Counted from the stretch's first letter, positions 27,608 through 37,009 are shown. The stretch: 64,000 nucleotides of DNA from Fulvimarina uroteuthidis (GCF_034321785.1 NZ_JAXLPB010000002.1:930001-994000); one strand, 5' to 3'. Notes: generated from the letters alone by a model not told the origin. Made by a program: numbers and translations.

Positions 27608-28648
27608 TCACTCAGGCGTTGCGCCTTCCAGGAAACGCATCAGCCCGGTCTCCTCCTGGTTGAGTCCCGCGCGGGTCCGGCCCTTCATCAGGTCGGGCGA
27701 GAGTTCGCCGGCCTCGAACGCGGTGATGATGCCGGGATGGACATAGGAGGAGCGGGCGACGGCCGGCGTGTTGCGAAGGCGTTCCGAAACCGACCGCATG
27801 GCGGCGGCGACAGCCTTCTTCTTCTTTGCCTCCGTTTCGGCCGTCAGTGCCTTTTCGTCCAGGCAGAGAAACCGAAGCGCCTCGACCGAGCCGTGGAAGG
27901 TGCGGAAATCCTTCGCCGAAATCCGTTTGCCGGAAGCGTCGCGCATATAGGTGTTGAGGACGCCGGCCGTCATCTTGCGGCTCTTGCGCTGGTCGCCCGC
28001 GAACTTGAACAGGCGCGAACCCTCGACCTTGCGCACGGCCGCGAGATTTTCGACGAGCTTGCGGTCCCGGATCTCGATCTCGTGCTTGCGGTTCGACTTG
28101 CCGGTGAACTTCAGGACCGCAACGCGGGTTTCGCGAATGCGCAGGTTCTTGCGGGTGAGGGATGACACGCCGCGTCCGCCATCGGCCGCATATTTCTCGT
28201 GGCCGGCCCGCATGGCGGCAAGGTCGACGAGACGGGTGGCGGTCGCCGCCGCGAACTTTCGGTCGCGCTGCCTGCGTCTCATGTCCTTCGAGACGGCCTT
28301 GCGAAGCTTCGGCAGGGCCTTGCCGAACCGCATGAGTCGCTCCGCCTTCACCGCATTGCGGACGTCCACCCACCGGTCGTGATAGCGATATTGCAGCCGG
28401 CCCTTCTCGTCCCGGCCGATCGCCTGGATATGCCCGCTGCCCTCGATGCAGATGCGCACGTCGGTCCAGGCGGGCGGAATCACCAGTTCGTCGATCCGCT
28501 TGCGCAGCCGCTCGTCGTTGACGGCCTCGCCCGACCGGAAACAGACGCGATGGCCGTCGTCGAGCGTCTGGCGCTCGATCTCGAACGTCTCCGGATCGAC
28601 GATCGACAGGCCGACGATCTCGGCATGGTGGGCAAGACGCGGATTCAT
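27608..28648 (-). CDS. DNA topoisomerase IB (poxvirus-type)
   Basis: Relaxes supercoils through a 3'-phosphotyrosine intermediate. From ATG 28648 it is 346 residues. Catalytic Tyr302 lies in ARSSYVHPGI, and other active-site positions include the Arg-rich RLVDLAAMRAGHEKY block, the Lys in VLKFTGKSNRKHEIEI, and RTFHGSVEALRFL. An upstream in-frame ATG at 28705 would add 19 residues without family support. Bacterial homologues are often accessory stress or stationary-phase enzymes. It is divergent from the DUF2945 gene. Confidence 0.92.
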   Translation of the reverse strand: MNPRLAHHAEIVGLSIVDPETFEIERQTLDDGHRVCFRSGEAVNDERLRKRIDELVIPPAWTDVRICIEGSGHIQAIGRDEKGRLQYRYHDRWVDVRNAVKAERLMRFGKALPKLRKAVSKDMRRRQRDRKFAAATATRLVDLAAMRAGHEKYAADGGRGVSSLTRKNLRIRETRVAVLKFTGKSNRKHEIEIRDRKLVENLAAVRKVEGSRLFKFAGDQRKSRKMTAGVLNTYMRDASGKRISAKDFRTFHGSVEALRFLCLDEKALTAETEAKKKKAVAAAMRSVSERLRNTPAVARSSYVHPGIITAFEAGELSPDLMKGRTRAGLNQEETGLMRFLEGATPE

Positions 28649-28846
28649 GGGCGTATGGCAACCGGCTTTCGGGTCTCGGTGGAAACTCGAAAGCCAAAAC
28701 CGCATGGGACGGGATCGGGTTCCGCGTCGCGATCGCCGCGGCGGGCGGTTGCGACAAAGCGCCCATCGGCGGGGGGCGAAGCGGAACCATGTCTGCGAAC
28801 GCGAACTTCAGGCTCCACCAACGCAATCGGAGGGAAAGGACCCGTC

Positions 28847-29068
28847 ATGGTCGCATTTCGAAAAGGCCAGCATGTCGCCTGGGACTGGGGCAACGGCACT
28901 GCGAAGGGACAGGTGAAGGATCATTGGGCCGAGGAAGTGACGCGCAAGATCAAGGGCTCAGAGATCACGCGCAAGGGCGAAGAGGGCAACGAGGCCTACC
29001 TCATCGAACAGGAGGACGGGACGGAAGTCCTGAAACTCGCCTCCGAGCTTCGCAAGCCGGACGAATAG
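28847..29068 (+). CDS. DUF2945 (HVA/TUDOR-like) small protein
   Basis: A 73-residue protein starting MVAFRKGQHVAWDWGNG, with GQVKDHW, the TRKIKGSEITRKG core and EQEDGTEVLKLASEL near the end, all hallmarks of DUF2945, a small beta-barrel domain of uncertain function. A strong Shine-Dalgarno region (GGAGGGAAAGGA) precedes ATG 28847. It stands alone, facing the Kef-type antiporter gene, with a perfect hairpin between them. Confidence 0.9.
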   Translation: MVAFRKGQHVAWDWGNGTAKGQVKDHWAEEVTRKIKGSEITRKGEEGNEAYLIEQEDGTEVLKLASELRKPDE

Positions 29069-29177
29069 ATCGTCCTTCCGCGACGGCTCGGGCGCACCGT
29101 CTCCCGGGGTGCCATCCCTTAGGCGAACGCGGCGGCGAACGCGGCAAGCCCGATGCCTGAAACGATCGAAGCCGCTG

Positions 29178-29211
29178 GATCGCCATGCGTCTGACGAGAC
29201 GCATGGCGATC
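29178..29211. terminator. Perfect 15-bp hairpin at the antiporter stop codon
   Basis: GATCGCCATGCGTCT, loop GACG, AGACGCATGGCGATC: a perfect 15-bp inverted repeat whose right end touches the antiporter's TAG. No T-run follows on either strand, so it is not a canonical intrinsic terminator. It may protect the 3' end or end transcription with help. Confidence 0.7.
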
Positions 29212-31109
29212 TAGCGTTCGGCCTTCTTGCGGAAGCTCAGGCGCCGCCCCTGAAAGGGCCGGCCGCGCCGGCGGCGCAGCGGTGCGGTCTCGTCGATCAC
29301 CTCGCCCAAGCGCTCCGAGCCGTCGCCCGCATTCTCGACCGCCTGAAGCGCGGCATGGGGCTCGACGAGCGGCTCGGGCTGAACGGCGCGGGTGACCATC
29401 ATGTCGGCGCCCGCACTGTAGCCTTCCGATTCCTGCAGTTTCAGCCGCTGGGCATCGCGCCGGCGCACATCGTCGACGATCCGCCGCGACAAGGTTTCCT
29501 CGACGCCGAGCGAGGTCAGCGTCGCGCCGCCGAAGGCAAGCGCCGATTCGGCGGTCTCGCGGATTTCGTAGTCGACGCCGCGCGCCCTGAGCGCCAGCGC
29601 GTGGACGCGGTCGTAGGCGCGCACGTAGAGCTTGACGTTGGGAAACTCCTCGCGGATCAGATCGACGATGCGGTTGGTCGTCTCCTGCTTGTTGGTGCAG
29701 ATCGCGACGAGCTTGGCGCGGCGGATGCCGGCCGCCTCGAGCACGTCCTTGCGCATGCCGGAGCCGAAGAAGATGCGGAAGCCGAAATTCGTGGCCGTGC
29801 GGATGCGCTCGGCGGACGAATCCAGGATGGTGACGTCCCGCCCGCTCGACAGCAGCACCTGCGCGACGATCTGGCCGAAGCGGGAAAAGCCGATGAGAAG
29901 GACGTCGGAGCCGGCACCCGCGAAATCCTCGTCCATCTGCTCCTCGTCCTCGTCCTCGCCACGGCTGATCGCAAGCGTCGCGAGATAGGTGGACAGCGGC
30001 GTCAGGGCCATGGAGAGCGTCGTGATCGCGATGAGAAGCGAGGAGACTTCCGCGGAAAACACGCGGTCGGCGGCGGCGGCCGAGAAGATGACGAAGCCGA
30101 ACTCGCCGGCCTGGGACAGGAGAGCGGACACGCGCAGCGCACTTTCGTGACCTTCGCCGAAGATGCGGGACAAGCCGTAGAGAAGGGCTGCCTTCGTCGC
30201 CATCATCATCGGGGCGGCCAAGAGGATGACCAGCCAGTCGCTGGCGAGGACGTCGAGATCGATCGACAGGCCGACGCCGATGAAGAACAGGCCGAGAAGC
30301 AGGCCGCGGAACGGCTCGATATTGGCTTCCAGCTCGTGGCGATAGGAGGATTCGGCGAGCAGCACGCCCGCGATGAACGCCCCCATCGCCATCGAGAACC
30401 CTGCGGCAGCCATCAGCATGGCCGAGCCGAGCACGACGAACAGCGCCGCCCCCAGCATCACTTCGCGCGCGCCCGCCGAGGCCATGATCCGGAAGAGCGG
30501 GTTGAGGAGAAACCGCCCGCCGACGATCAGCCCGACCACGGCGGCGGCCGAGATCGCGATCTGCGCCAGGCTGATCTCGGTGTCGGAGGAATAGGGCGCG
30601 AGAAAGGGAATCATCGCCAGAATGGGAACGACCGCGAGATCCTGGAACAAGAGGACCGAGAACGCCGCCTGGCCGTGCCGCGTGTTGGTCTCGCCCTGTT
30701 CTTCCAGGATCTGCAGGCCGAATGCCGTCGAGGACAAGGCGAGCCCGCTGCCGATGACCAAGGCGGCGGGAACGGAAAAACCCATGAGAAAGGCGGCGCT
30801 GCCGATCAGCGCGCCGGTCACGATCACCTGGGCGGCGCCCAGCCCGAAAATCTGGCGCCTGAGGGCCCACAGCCGCGAGAGCTTCAGTTCGAGGCCGATG
30901 ATGAAGAGCAGGAAAACGACGCCGAGCTCGCCGATATGCAGGATCTTCTCGCCGTCGCGGATGAGGCCGAGCAGCGGCCCCATGGCGATTCCGGCGGCGA
31001 GATAGCCGAGCACCGTCCCGAGACCGATCCGCTTGAACAGGGTTCCGGCGACGATGCCGCCGCCCAGCAGCAGGACGATCTCCAGAAATTGGGTGTTCGC
31101 GTGTTCCAA
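29211..31109 (-). CDS. Monovalent cation:proton antiporter, CPA2/KefB type with TrkA-N domain
   Basis: Inner-membrane K+ or Na+/H+ antiporter, 632 residues, start TTG 31109. About twelve transmembrane helices fill residues 1-380 (for example FLEIVLLLGGGIVAGTLF and GVVFLLFIIGLELKL), with GSGLALSSTAFGLQIL and the charged LLFQDLAVVP motif of Kef proteins. An acidic linker (EDEDEEQMDED) leads to a Rossmann RCK/TrkA-N domain, DVLLIGFSRFGQIVAQ, that binds NAD(H). The C-terminal ~110 residues are variable and basic. The gene stands alone; no KefF/KefG partner is adjacent. Confidence 0.93.
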   Translation of the reverse strand: MEHANTQFLEIVLLLGGGIVAGTLFKRIGLGTVLGYLAAGIAMGPLLGLIRDGEKILHIGELGVVFLLFIIGLELKLSRLWALRRQIFGLGAAQVIVTGALIGSAAFLMGFSVPAALVIGSGLALSSTAFGLQILEEQGETNTRHGQAAFSVLLFQDLAVVPILAMIPFLAPYSSDTEISLAQIAISAAAVVGLIVGGRFLLNPLFRIMASAGAREVMLGAALFVVLGSAMLMAAAGFSMAMGAFIAGVLLAESSYRHELEANIEPFRGLLLGLFFIGVGLSIDLDVLASDWLVILLAAPMMMATKAALLYGLSRIFGEGHESALRVSALLSQAGEFGFVIFSAAAADRVFSAEVSSLLIAITTLSMALTPLSTYLATLAISRGEDEDEEQMDEDFAGAGSDVLLIGFSRFGQIVAQVLLSSGRDVTILDSSAERIRTATNFGFRIFFGSGMRKDVLEAAGIRRAKLVAICTNKQETTNRIVDLIREEFPNVKLYVRAYDRVHALALRARGVDYEIRETAESALAFGGATLTSLGVEETLSRRIVDDVRRRDAQRLKLQESEGYSAGADMMVTRAVQPEPLVEPHAALQAVENAGDGSERLGEVIDETAPLRRRRGRPFQGRRLSFRKKAER

Positions 31110-31237
31110 GGATCGTCCGTCGACTCAGGGCGTATCATTGCATTGTAGTATCCCTTGCTCATAAACCGGAAGCCTTGATGGCAGAAGGCTCGCACAATAG
31201 ATGCGGTCCATAGAATTCTCGACGGATCGGCATTTTC

Positions 31238-32575
31238 ATGGACCAGAACACGACGCGGCTTCTGAACGTCGCCGAAAGCCTTCTCGACCGGGTGCGTCGG
31301 GCCGGCGCGGACGCGTGCGACGTCGCCGTCGCCACGTCCACCAGCCGGGGCGTCGAGGTTCGCCTCGGCAAGGTGGAGGAGACCGAAAGCTCCGAAACCG
31401 AAAGCGTGTCGCTGCGCGTCTTCGTCGGCAACAGGGTCGCCAGCGTCTCGGGCGATACACGCTCGGACCTGTCGATGCTGGCCGAGCGCGCCGTCGCGAT
31501 GGCGAAGGTCTCGCCGCCGGACGCGTTCGCCGGCCTTGCGGACCCGGAACGCCTCGTCGACAGGATCCTCGATCTCGACCTGTACGATCCGACCGAGATC
31601 GCCGCCGACACGCTGCGCGCCACCGCGCTCGCCATGGAGGACGCCGCGCGCGCGGTTCCCGGCGTGACGAATTCGGGCGGGGCGAGCGCCGGCGCCGGCA
31701 CGTCGAGCCTGGTTCTGGCCACCTCGCACGGGTTTCGCGGCCACCGCATGCGGTCCGGCTTTTCGCGCTCGGTCAGCGTCCTGGGCGGCGAGGGCACCGC
31801 CATGCAGCGCGACTACGAGTTCGATTCACGGCTTCACCATGTCGATCTCGAGGATGCCGAGGCGATCGGACGGCGGGCGGGCGAGCGGGTGGTGAAGCGG
31901 CTGAACCCCGGCGGCATGCCCACGGGCCGGCTGCCGATCGTCTTCGATCCGCGCGTCTCGCGCGGCCTCATCGCAAGCCTCGTCTCGGCGATCAACGGGG
32001 CGGCCATCGCGCGCGGCACGAGCTTTCTGAAAAACCTCATGGGCGAGCCCGTCCTGCCCGACACCATGACGTTGACCGACGAGCCGACCCTGAAGCGGCG
32101 GCCGGGCTCGCGGCCCTTCGACGGCGAAGGGGTGGCGGGCGCCCCGATGACGCTGGTCGAGAACGGCGTCCTCAAAACCTGGCTCCTCGACACGGCGACC
32201 GCACGGGAGCTCGGTCTCGAGACCAACGGCCGGGCCGCCCGCTACGGCGCCGGCCTGTCGCCCGCGCCGACGAACGTCATCCTCACCCCGGGCTCGCTCT
32301 CGCCTGCGGAGCTGATCGCGCAAACCGGGCGCGGGCTCTATGTCGACGAGATGATCGGCCAGGGCGCAAACCTCGTCACCGGCGACTACAGCCGCGGCGC
32401 GTCCGGCTTCCTCATCGAGAACGGCGTCCTCACGCGGCCGGTGTCCGAAATCACGATCGCCGGCAATCTGAGGGAGATGCTCCTGTCGCTTACCGCCGCG
32501 AACGATCTCGACACGCGGTTCTCGACCGTCGTGCCCACCTTGCGGGTGGCCGAAATGACGATCGCGGGGCGCTGA
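31238..32575 (+). CDS. pmbA: TldE/PmbA-type metallopeptidase subunit
   Basis: Partner of TldD in the heteromeric protease that matures modified peptides and degrades unfolded ones. The 445 residues have a TldE layout: N-terminal AGADACDVAVATSTSRGVEVRLGKVEETE, central LPIVFDPRVSRGLIASLVSAINGAAIARG, and C-terminal LYVDEMIGQGANLVTGDYSRGASGF. The zinc-binding HExxxH of TldD is absent, as expected for TldE. The IMPase gene begins 7 bases after its stop, so it opens the operon that continues to lpxK. Confidence 0.93.
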   Translation: MDQNTTRLLNVAESLLDRVRRAGADACDVAVATSTSRGVEVRLGKVEETESSETESVSLRVFVGNRVASVSGDTRSDLSMLAERAVAMAKVSPPDAFAGLADPERLVDRILDLDLYDPTEIAADTLRATALAMEDAARAVPGVTNSGGASAGAGTSSLVLATSHGFRGHRMRSGFSRSVSVLGGEGTAMQRDYEFDSRLHHVDLEDAEAIGRRAGERVVKRLNPGGMPTGRLPIVFDPRVSRGLIASLVSAINGAAIARGTSFLKNLMGEPVLPDTMTLTDEPTLKRRPGSRPFDGEGVAGAPMTLVENGVLKTWLLDTATARELGLETNGRAARYGAGLSPAPTNVILTPGSLSPAELIAQTGRGLYVDEMIGQGANLVTGDYSRGASGFLIENGVLTRPVSEITIAGNLREMLLSLTAANDLDTRFSTVVPTLRVAEMTIAGR

Positions 32576-32582
32576 CGACACC

Positions 32583-33419
32583 GTGCATCAGGCTCTTCCT
32601 TCCCAGGATCAGGAACTGGAACTTCTCACACATGCCGCGCGCGAGGCGGGCCGGATCGCCATGTCCTTCTTCGGCGGGAGCCCCGAGATCTGGTGGAAGG
32701 AGAACGATTCTCCCGTTTCCGAGGGCGATTACGCGGTCGACCGATATCTGAGGCAGATGCTTCTCGAGACCCGGCCGGACTATGGCTGGGTGTCGGAGGA
32801 GAGCGAGGTCGAGGGATCGATCCCGTCCACCACCCGGGAAGACCGCTTCTTCGTCGTCGATCCGATCGACGGGACGCGGGCCTATCTGCGGGGCGACGCC
32901 ACCTGGTGCGTGTCGATCGCGCTCGTCTCGGGCAACAGGCCGCTCGCCGGTGCGATCTTCGCGCCGGTCTTCGGTGAGATGTTCACGGTCACCCGCTCGG
33001 GCGAGGCGCGCCTCAACGGGGAGCGGATCTTCGTGCCCCAGGTCGGGGATCGGCCGCTCTCGGTCGCGGTGCCCGACCAGTTCATCAAACCCTTTCGCCG
33101 TCTCGATGCGGACGTGCGAGGCGGCTTTTCGACCGAGCGCGGGGCGCCGTCGCTGGCCTACCGGCTGTGCCAGGTCGCCGCACAGCGGCTCGATGCGACC
33201 CTGATCCGCCCGCGGGCCCACGACTGGGACATCGCCGCAGGCGATCTTCTTCTGGAGCGGGCCGGTGCGGCGCTGCTCGACGGGGACGGGGATCGCCTCG
33301 TCTACGGCCGGGACGCCAGGCGCCACGGCCTTCTCGTGGCCGCCTCGCACGCGGCGATGCCCAGGATCGCGGCGCTGGCGAAGGCGGTCCTGCGGGAAGA
33401 CGCCGTCAAATCGCCGTAA
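32583..33419 (+). CDS. Inositol monophosphatase-family (CysQ-like) phosphatase
   Basis: Mg-dependent phosphatase of 278 residues from GTG 32583. Metal ligands are seen in WVSEESE, DPIDGTRAYLRG and HDWDIAAGDLLLERAG. The substrate could be inositol phosphate or PAP (CysQ); the DPIDGTRxF/Y form suits both. Spacing of 7 bases to pmbA indicates co-transcription. It is a constant neighbour of the DUF4170-acyltransferase-waaA-lpxK group in Rhizobiales. Confidence 0.92.
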   Translation: MHQALPSQDQELELLTHAAREAGRIAMSFFGGSPEIWWKENDSPVSEGDYAVDRYLRQMLLETRPDYGWVSEESEVEGSIPSTTREDRFFVVDPIDGTRAYLRGDATWCVSIALVSGNRPLAGAIFAPVFGEMFTVTRSGEARLNGERIFVPQVGDRPLSVAVPDQFIKPFRRLDADVRGGFSTERGAPSLAYRLCQVAAQRLDATLIRPRAHDWDIAAGDLLLERAGAALLDGDGDRLVYGRDARRHGLLVAASHAAMPRIAALAKAVLREDAVKSP

Positions 33420-33480
33420 CGGCTGGCGATGAAGGCCGAAAACGCCGATGGATAATTCAGGAACAAGAAGGTCAGGTACG

Positions 33481-33714
33481 ATGGACGAACAAAAACCCAA
33501 GCAATTGCTTCATCTCGTGTTCGGCGGCGAGCTCGACGATCTCCAGTCGGTGCATTTCAGCGATCTGGACGATCTCGACGTGGTCGGCATCTTCCCCGAC
33601 TACAACAGCGCGCTCGCGGCCTGGCGCTCGAAATCGCAGCAATCGGTCGACAATGCGTCGATGCGCTACTTCATCGTCCATATGCATCGCCTCCTCACCC
33701 CCGAAAAAGCATGA
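33481..33714 (+). CDS. DUF4170 small protein
   Basis: A 77-residue protein from ATG 33481 (AGAAGG upstream at 33467-33472); an upstream in-frame ATG at 33448 would add 11 residues. The sequence HLVFGGELDDL, then GIFPDYNSALAAWRSKSQQSVDNA and RYFIVHMHRLL matches DUF4170, a small alphaproteobacterial family of unknown function that regularly sits before the Kdo/lipid A genes. No signal peptide or membrane segment. Confidence 0.9.
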   Translation: MDEQKPKQLLHLVFGGELDDLQSVHFSDLDDLDVVGIFPDYNSALAAWRSKSQQSVDNASMRYFIVHMHRLLTPEKA

Positions 33715-33786
33715 GGGTGAAGAGCGCCGGGCAGGCATGTGACGCCCGGTCCTTCGATCACGAGGTGCAGCCATCGAAAGCGTTCG

Positions 33787-33820
33787 GGCAAAGGGCGATG
33801 CGCCGTCATCGCCCTTTGCC
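33787..33820 (+). repeat. Perfect 14-bp hairpin just before the acyltransferase ribosome-binding site
   Basis: GGCAAAGGGCGATG, loop CGCCGT, CATCGCCCTTTGCC. No T-run follows. The Shine-Dalgarno GAGGA (33823-33827) of the next gene begins three bases after the stem, so the hairpin could affect its translation or mark a processed 3' end for the upstream genes. Confidence 0.8.
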
Positions 33821-33834
33821 GTGAGGACGGATCG

Positions 33835-34632
33835 GTGTCGATGAACGAAGGCGACCTCAAGACCGGCACGGCGCAGCCGATCCGCACGGGCAAGTCCCGG
33901 CGCCCGGCGCGCTTGCGCCGATTTCGCCGCAAGGCCCTCCGCAAGATCGGGCGCAGCCGGTTCGTCAACTGGCTGGCTGGCGCCGCGATCCACCGCGTTC
34001 TTCGCTTCGTCGCGCGCACCCAGACGCCGGCGACCGATTTTGCGGCGGTGCGGCTTCGCATCTGCGAAAATCATCCGGCCATCGTCGGGATGTGGCACGG
34101 CCAGCATCTTCTCGCGCCGATCTTTCGGCCCGTCGAACTGCCCTATGTGGCGCTGCTGTCACGCAATGCGGATGCCGAGATCAACGCCCAGGTGGTGGCG
34201 CGGTTCGGCATCGACACCGTGCGCGGCTCGGGCGGACGCGAGGGCGGGACGAAATCGGAAAAAGGCGGGGCGCGCGCGGTGATCGCGCTGCGAAAGGCGC
34301 TGCGCGAAGGCTTCGGCGTCTGCATGATCGCGGACGTGCCGAAGGGCACGCCGCGCGAGGCGGGGCACGGCATCGTCACGCTCGCGCGCATTTCCGGCCG
34401 GCCGATCCTGCCGAGCGCGGCGGTGACGAGCCGGCGCCGGGTGGTCCGCTCCTCCTGGGACCAGACCACCCTTCCATTGCCCTTCGGCCGCATGGCGGTG
34501 GTCGTCGGCGAACCGATCCACGTTCCCGCCGACGCCGACGCGGCATTGCTCGAGGAAAAACGCCGCGAGGTGACGCGGGCGATCGAGGCGGCCAACAGGG
34601 ATGCGACGCGCATCGTGGAGGCGAGACGATGA
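33835..34632 (+). CDS. DUF374 lysophospholipid acyltransferase-like protein
   Basis: Membrane-associated acyltransferase of the DUF374/LPLAT family, 265 residues. GTG 33835 is chosen because GAGGA ends 7 bases before it; ATG 33841 is also possible. The N-terminus is very basic (KSRRPARLRRFRRKALRK). Catalytic-type HxxxxD-like region: VGMWHGQHLLAP, followed by the RGSGGREGGT and ADVPKGTPREAGHGIVTLARISGRPILP blocks. It overlaps waaA by four bases, which suggests a role in lipid A or outer-membrane lipid acylation; the exact substrate is unknown. Confidence 0.87.
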   Translation: MSMNEGDLKTGTAQPIRTGKSRRPARLRRFRRKALRKIGRSRFVNWLAGAAIHRVLRFVARTQTPATDFAAVRLRICENHPAIVGMWHGQHLLAPIFRPVELPYVALLSRNADAEINAQVVARFGIDTVRGSGGREGGTKSEKGGARAVIALRKALREGFGVCMIADVPKGTPREAGHGIVTLARISGRPILPSAAVTSRRRVVRSSWDQTTLPLPFGRMAVVVGEPIHVPADADAALLEEKRREVTRAIEAANRDATRIVEARR

Positions 34633-35972
34633 GTGAAGGCAAGGCGCGCGCCGTCCTGTCCGCCTACCGGCTGCTCGGCTCGGCGGTCTCGCCTATCCTG
34701 CGTCCCTACATTTCCTATCGCACGCGCATCGGCAAGGAAGACCGCGCGCGCAAGCGCGAACGGTTCGGCCATGCCGGCGTCATGCGTCCCGAGGGCGTTC
34801 CGCTGGTCTGGATCCATGCCGCGAGCGTCGGCGAGACGCTCGCCGTCGCCCCCCTCGCGCGCGCGATCGCGGCCGACGGGCTCAGCGTCCTGATGACGAC
34901 GGGCACGCGCACGTCGGCCGAGATCGTCGAGACCCGCATGTCGGACTGCGTCATCCACCAATATGTCCCGCTCGACGTGAAGGCCGCGGTCACGCGCTTT
35001 CTCGACCATTGGAAGCCGGATCTGGCGATCTTCGCCGAAAGCGAGCTCTGGCCGGTTACGCTTCGCCAGCTTTCCGAGCGCCGGGTGCCGCAGGTGCTCG
35101 TCAATGCCCGGCTTTCGGACCGATCGTTCGAGCGCTGGAAGAAGGCGCACTGGTTCGCCGAGGCGCTGATCGAGAATTTCGCCCTCGTCATCGCCCAGTC
35201 GGACATCGACGCCGAACGCTACCGCCGGCTCGGCGCGGGTACGGTAACGGTCGCCGGCAATCTGAAGGCCGATTCCGACGCGCCGGCCTGCGACGAAGCG
35301 GTTCTGGCGGAGATATCGCAGGCGATCGGCGCACGGCCCGCATGGGCCGCACTCTCCACCCATGCCGGTGAGGAGATGGCCGCCGCGACGTGCCATATCG
35401 GCCTCAAGCGGCGCCATCGCGGCCTTTTGACGATCATCGTGCCGCGCCATCCCGACCGCGGCAACGAGATCGCCGAGGAGCTGCGCTCGACGGGACTGCG
35501 CGTCGCCCAGCGCTCCATGGGTGCCGTGCCGACCGATGCGACCGACATCTTTCTCGGCGACACGATGGGCGAGATGGGGCTCTATCTGAGGCTGTCGGAC
35601 ATCGCCTTCATCGGCAAGTCGCTGATCGGCGAGGGCGGCCAGAACCCGATGGAGCCGGCCATGCTCGGCCGGGCCATCCTGTGCGGCCGCTACGTCCAGA
35701 ACTTTCGCGACGTCTACCAGCGCTTCGTCGAGGACGGCGCATGCGCGATCGTCAGGGACGAGGCGGGCCTTACCCGCGAGGTCGATGCGCTTCTGTCCGA
35801 TCCCGCGCGAAGAGCCGCCATGGGCGCGGCGGGTGCGGCGAGCGTGGCCACCATGCGCGGCGCGCAGGAGCGCACCCTGCGCGCGCTTTCGCCCTATATC
35901 AATCCGCTCAAGCTCGCGGTCAGCCTCGACAGGCGCTCCGACGACTGGCGCGACGGACGACATGGGCTGTGA
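34629..35972 (+). CDS. waaA: Kdo transferase
   Basis: 3-deoxy-D-manno-octulosonic acid transferase that adds Kdo to lipid IVA at the inner membrane. The 447 residues hold a short N-terminal membrane anchor, WIHAASVGETLAVAPL with the catalytic Glu, FAESELWPVTLRQLSERRVPQVLVNARLS, and the C-terminal donor-binding LIGEGGQNPMEPAMLGRAILCG. ATG 34629 overlaps the acyltransferase stop. Its own TGA overlaps the lpxK ATG by one base. Confidence 0.96.
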   Translation: MSEGKARAVLSAYRLLGSAVSPILRPYISYRTRIGKEDRARKRERFGHAGVMRPEGVPLVWIHAASVGETLAVAPLARAIAADGLSVLMTTGTRTSAEIVETRMSDCVIHQYVPLDVKAAVTRFLDHWKPDLAIFAESELWPVTLRQLSERRVPQVLVNARLSDRSFERWKKAHWFAEALIENFALVIAQSDIDAERYRRLGAGTVTVAGNLKADSDAPACDEAVLAEISQAIGARPAWAALSTHAGEEMAAATCHIGLKRRHRGLLTIIVPRHPDRGNEIAEELRSTGLRVAQRSMGAVPTDATDIFLGDTMGEMGLYLRLSDIAFIGKSLIGEGGQNPMEPAMLGRAILCGRYVQNFRDVYQRFVEDGACAIVRDEAGLTREVDALLSDPARRAAMGAAGAASVATMRGAQERTLRALSPYINPLKLAVSLDRRSDDWRDGRHGL

Positions 35973-37009
35973 TGAAAGTTGCGTTCAAAGCACCGGATTT
36001 CTGGTGGCAGGCGCCATCCTGGCAAGCGGCGGCGCTCTCGCCGCTTGCTCTGACCTACGGCGCGGTCGCGGCGCGCAATCTCGACAAGGGGCGGCGCGCG
36101 CCGTTGAGCGTTCCGGTCCTGTGCGTCGGCAATCCGACGGTCGGGGGCGCGGGCAAGACCCCGACGGCGATGGCGCTGGCAAGGGCGGCGATCGCGCTCG
36201 GCCGCACCCCCGGCTTCGTGACGCGGGGCTACAGGCGGAAAGGCTCGGCAATTCTTGTCGTCGACGGCGATCGTCACACCGCCTCGCAGACCGGCGACGA
36301 GCCGCTTCTCCTGGCGAAGATCGCCCCCACCGCGGTATCGGCCGATCGGCGCAAGGCCGCGGAACGGCTGATCGACGAATATGGCTGCGATCTCATCATC
36401 ATGGACGACGGCTTCCAGAGCGCGCGGCTTCGCACTGATTACGCCCTTCTCGCGGTCGATGCGCGGCGCGGGCTCGGCAACTGGCAGGTGTTTCCGTCCG
36501 GCCCCCTGCGCGCGCCCCTGAAGACGCAACTTGCCCACGCCTCCGCGATCCTGATGATCGGAACGGGGGAGGCGGGTGCGGCGGTCGTCAGCGAGGCGGC
36601 CCGTTCCAACCATCCGGTCTTCCGCGCCCATCTTCTGGCCGAGAACGGCCAGCGTTTCCAAGGCATGCCGGTTCTCGGCTTTGCGGGGATCGGCCATCCG
36701 CAGAAATTCACCGAAACCCTCAAGGCCTGCGGCGCCAGGGTGGAGATGACCCGCGCCTTTCCCGATCATCACGCCTACCGACCGCAGGATCTCGCCCGGC
36801 TGTCCCAGGAAGCCTGGAAGAACGGGCTGCAACTGGTGACCACCGCCAAGGATGCGGCGCGGCTTGCGACCGGCACGGAGGCGGCCCGCCTGTTCCTTGC
36901 GGAATGCGAGGTTCTGGACGTGACATTGTCGTTCGAGAACGCCGGCGCCGCTTCGGCGATCGTCAAGGAAACGCTCGCCAATTTCCACCGCCGCCGCTTC
37001 GGCGCCTGA
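35972..37009 (+). CDS. lpxK: Tetraacyldisaccharide 4'-kinase
   Basis: Phosphorylates the 4' position of the lipid A disaccharide to form lipid IVA. The 345 residues begin MKVAFKAPDFWW, with a membrane-associated N-terminus, Walker A GNPTVGGAGKTPT near residue 55, TRGYRRKG, and IIMDDGFQSARL containing the catalytic Asp. The C-terminus has FPDHHAY and TTAKDAARL. Oddly it follows waaA in the operon although it acts before it in the pathway, a common order in Rhizobiales. Confidence 0.96.
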   Translation: MKVAFKAPDFWWQAPSWQAAALSPLALTYGAVAARNLDKGRRAPLSVPVLCVGNPTVGGAGKTPTAMALARAAIALGRTPGFVTRGYRRKGSAILVVDGDRHTASQTGDEPLLLAKIAPTAVSADRRKAAERLIDEYGCDLIIMDDGFQSARLRTDYALLAVDARRGLGNWQVFPSGPLRAPLKTQLAHASAILMIGTGEAGAAVVSEAARSNHPVFRAHLLAENGQRFQGMPVLGFAGIGHPQKFTETLKACGARVEMTRAFPDHHAYRPQDLARLSQEAWKNGLQLVTTAKDAARLATGTEAARLFLAECEVLDVTLSFENAGAASAIVKETLANFHRRRFGA

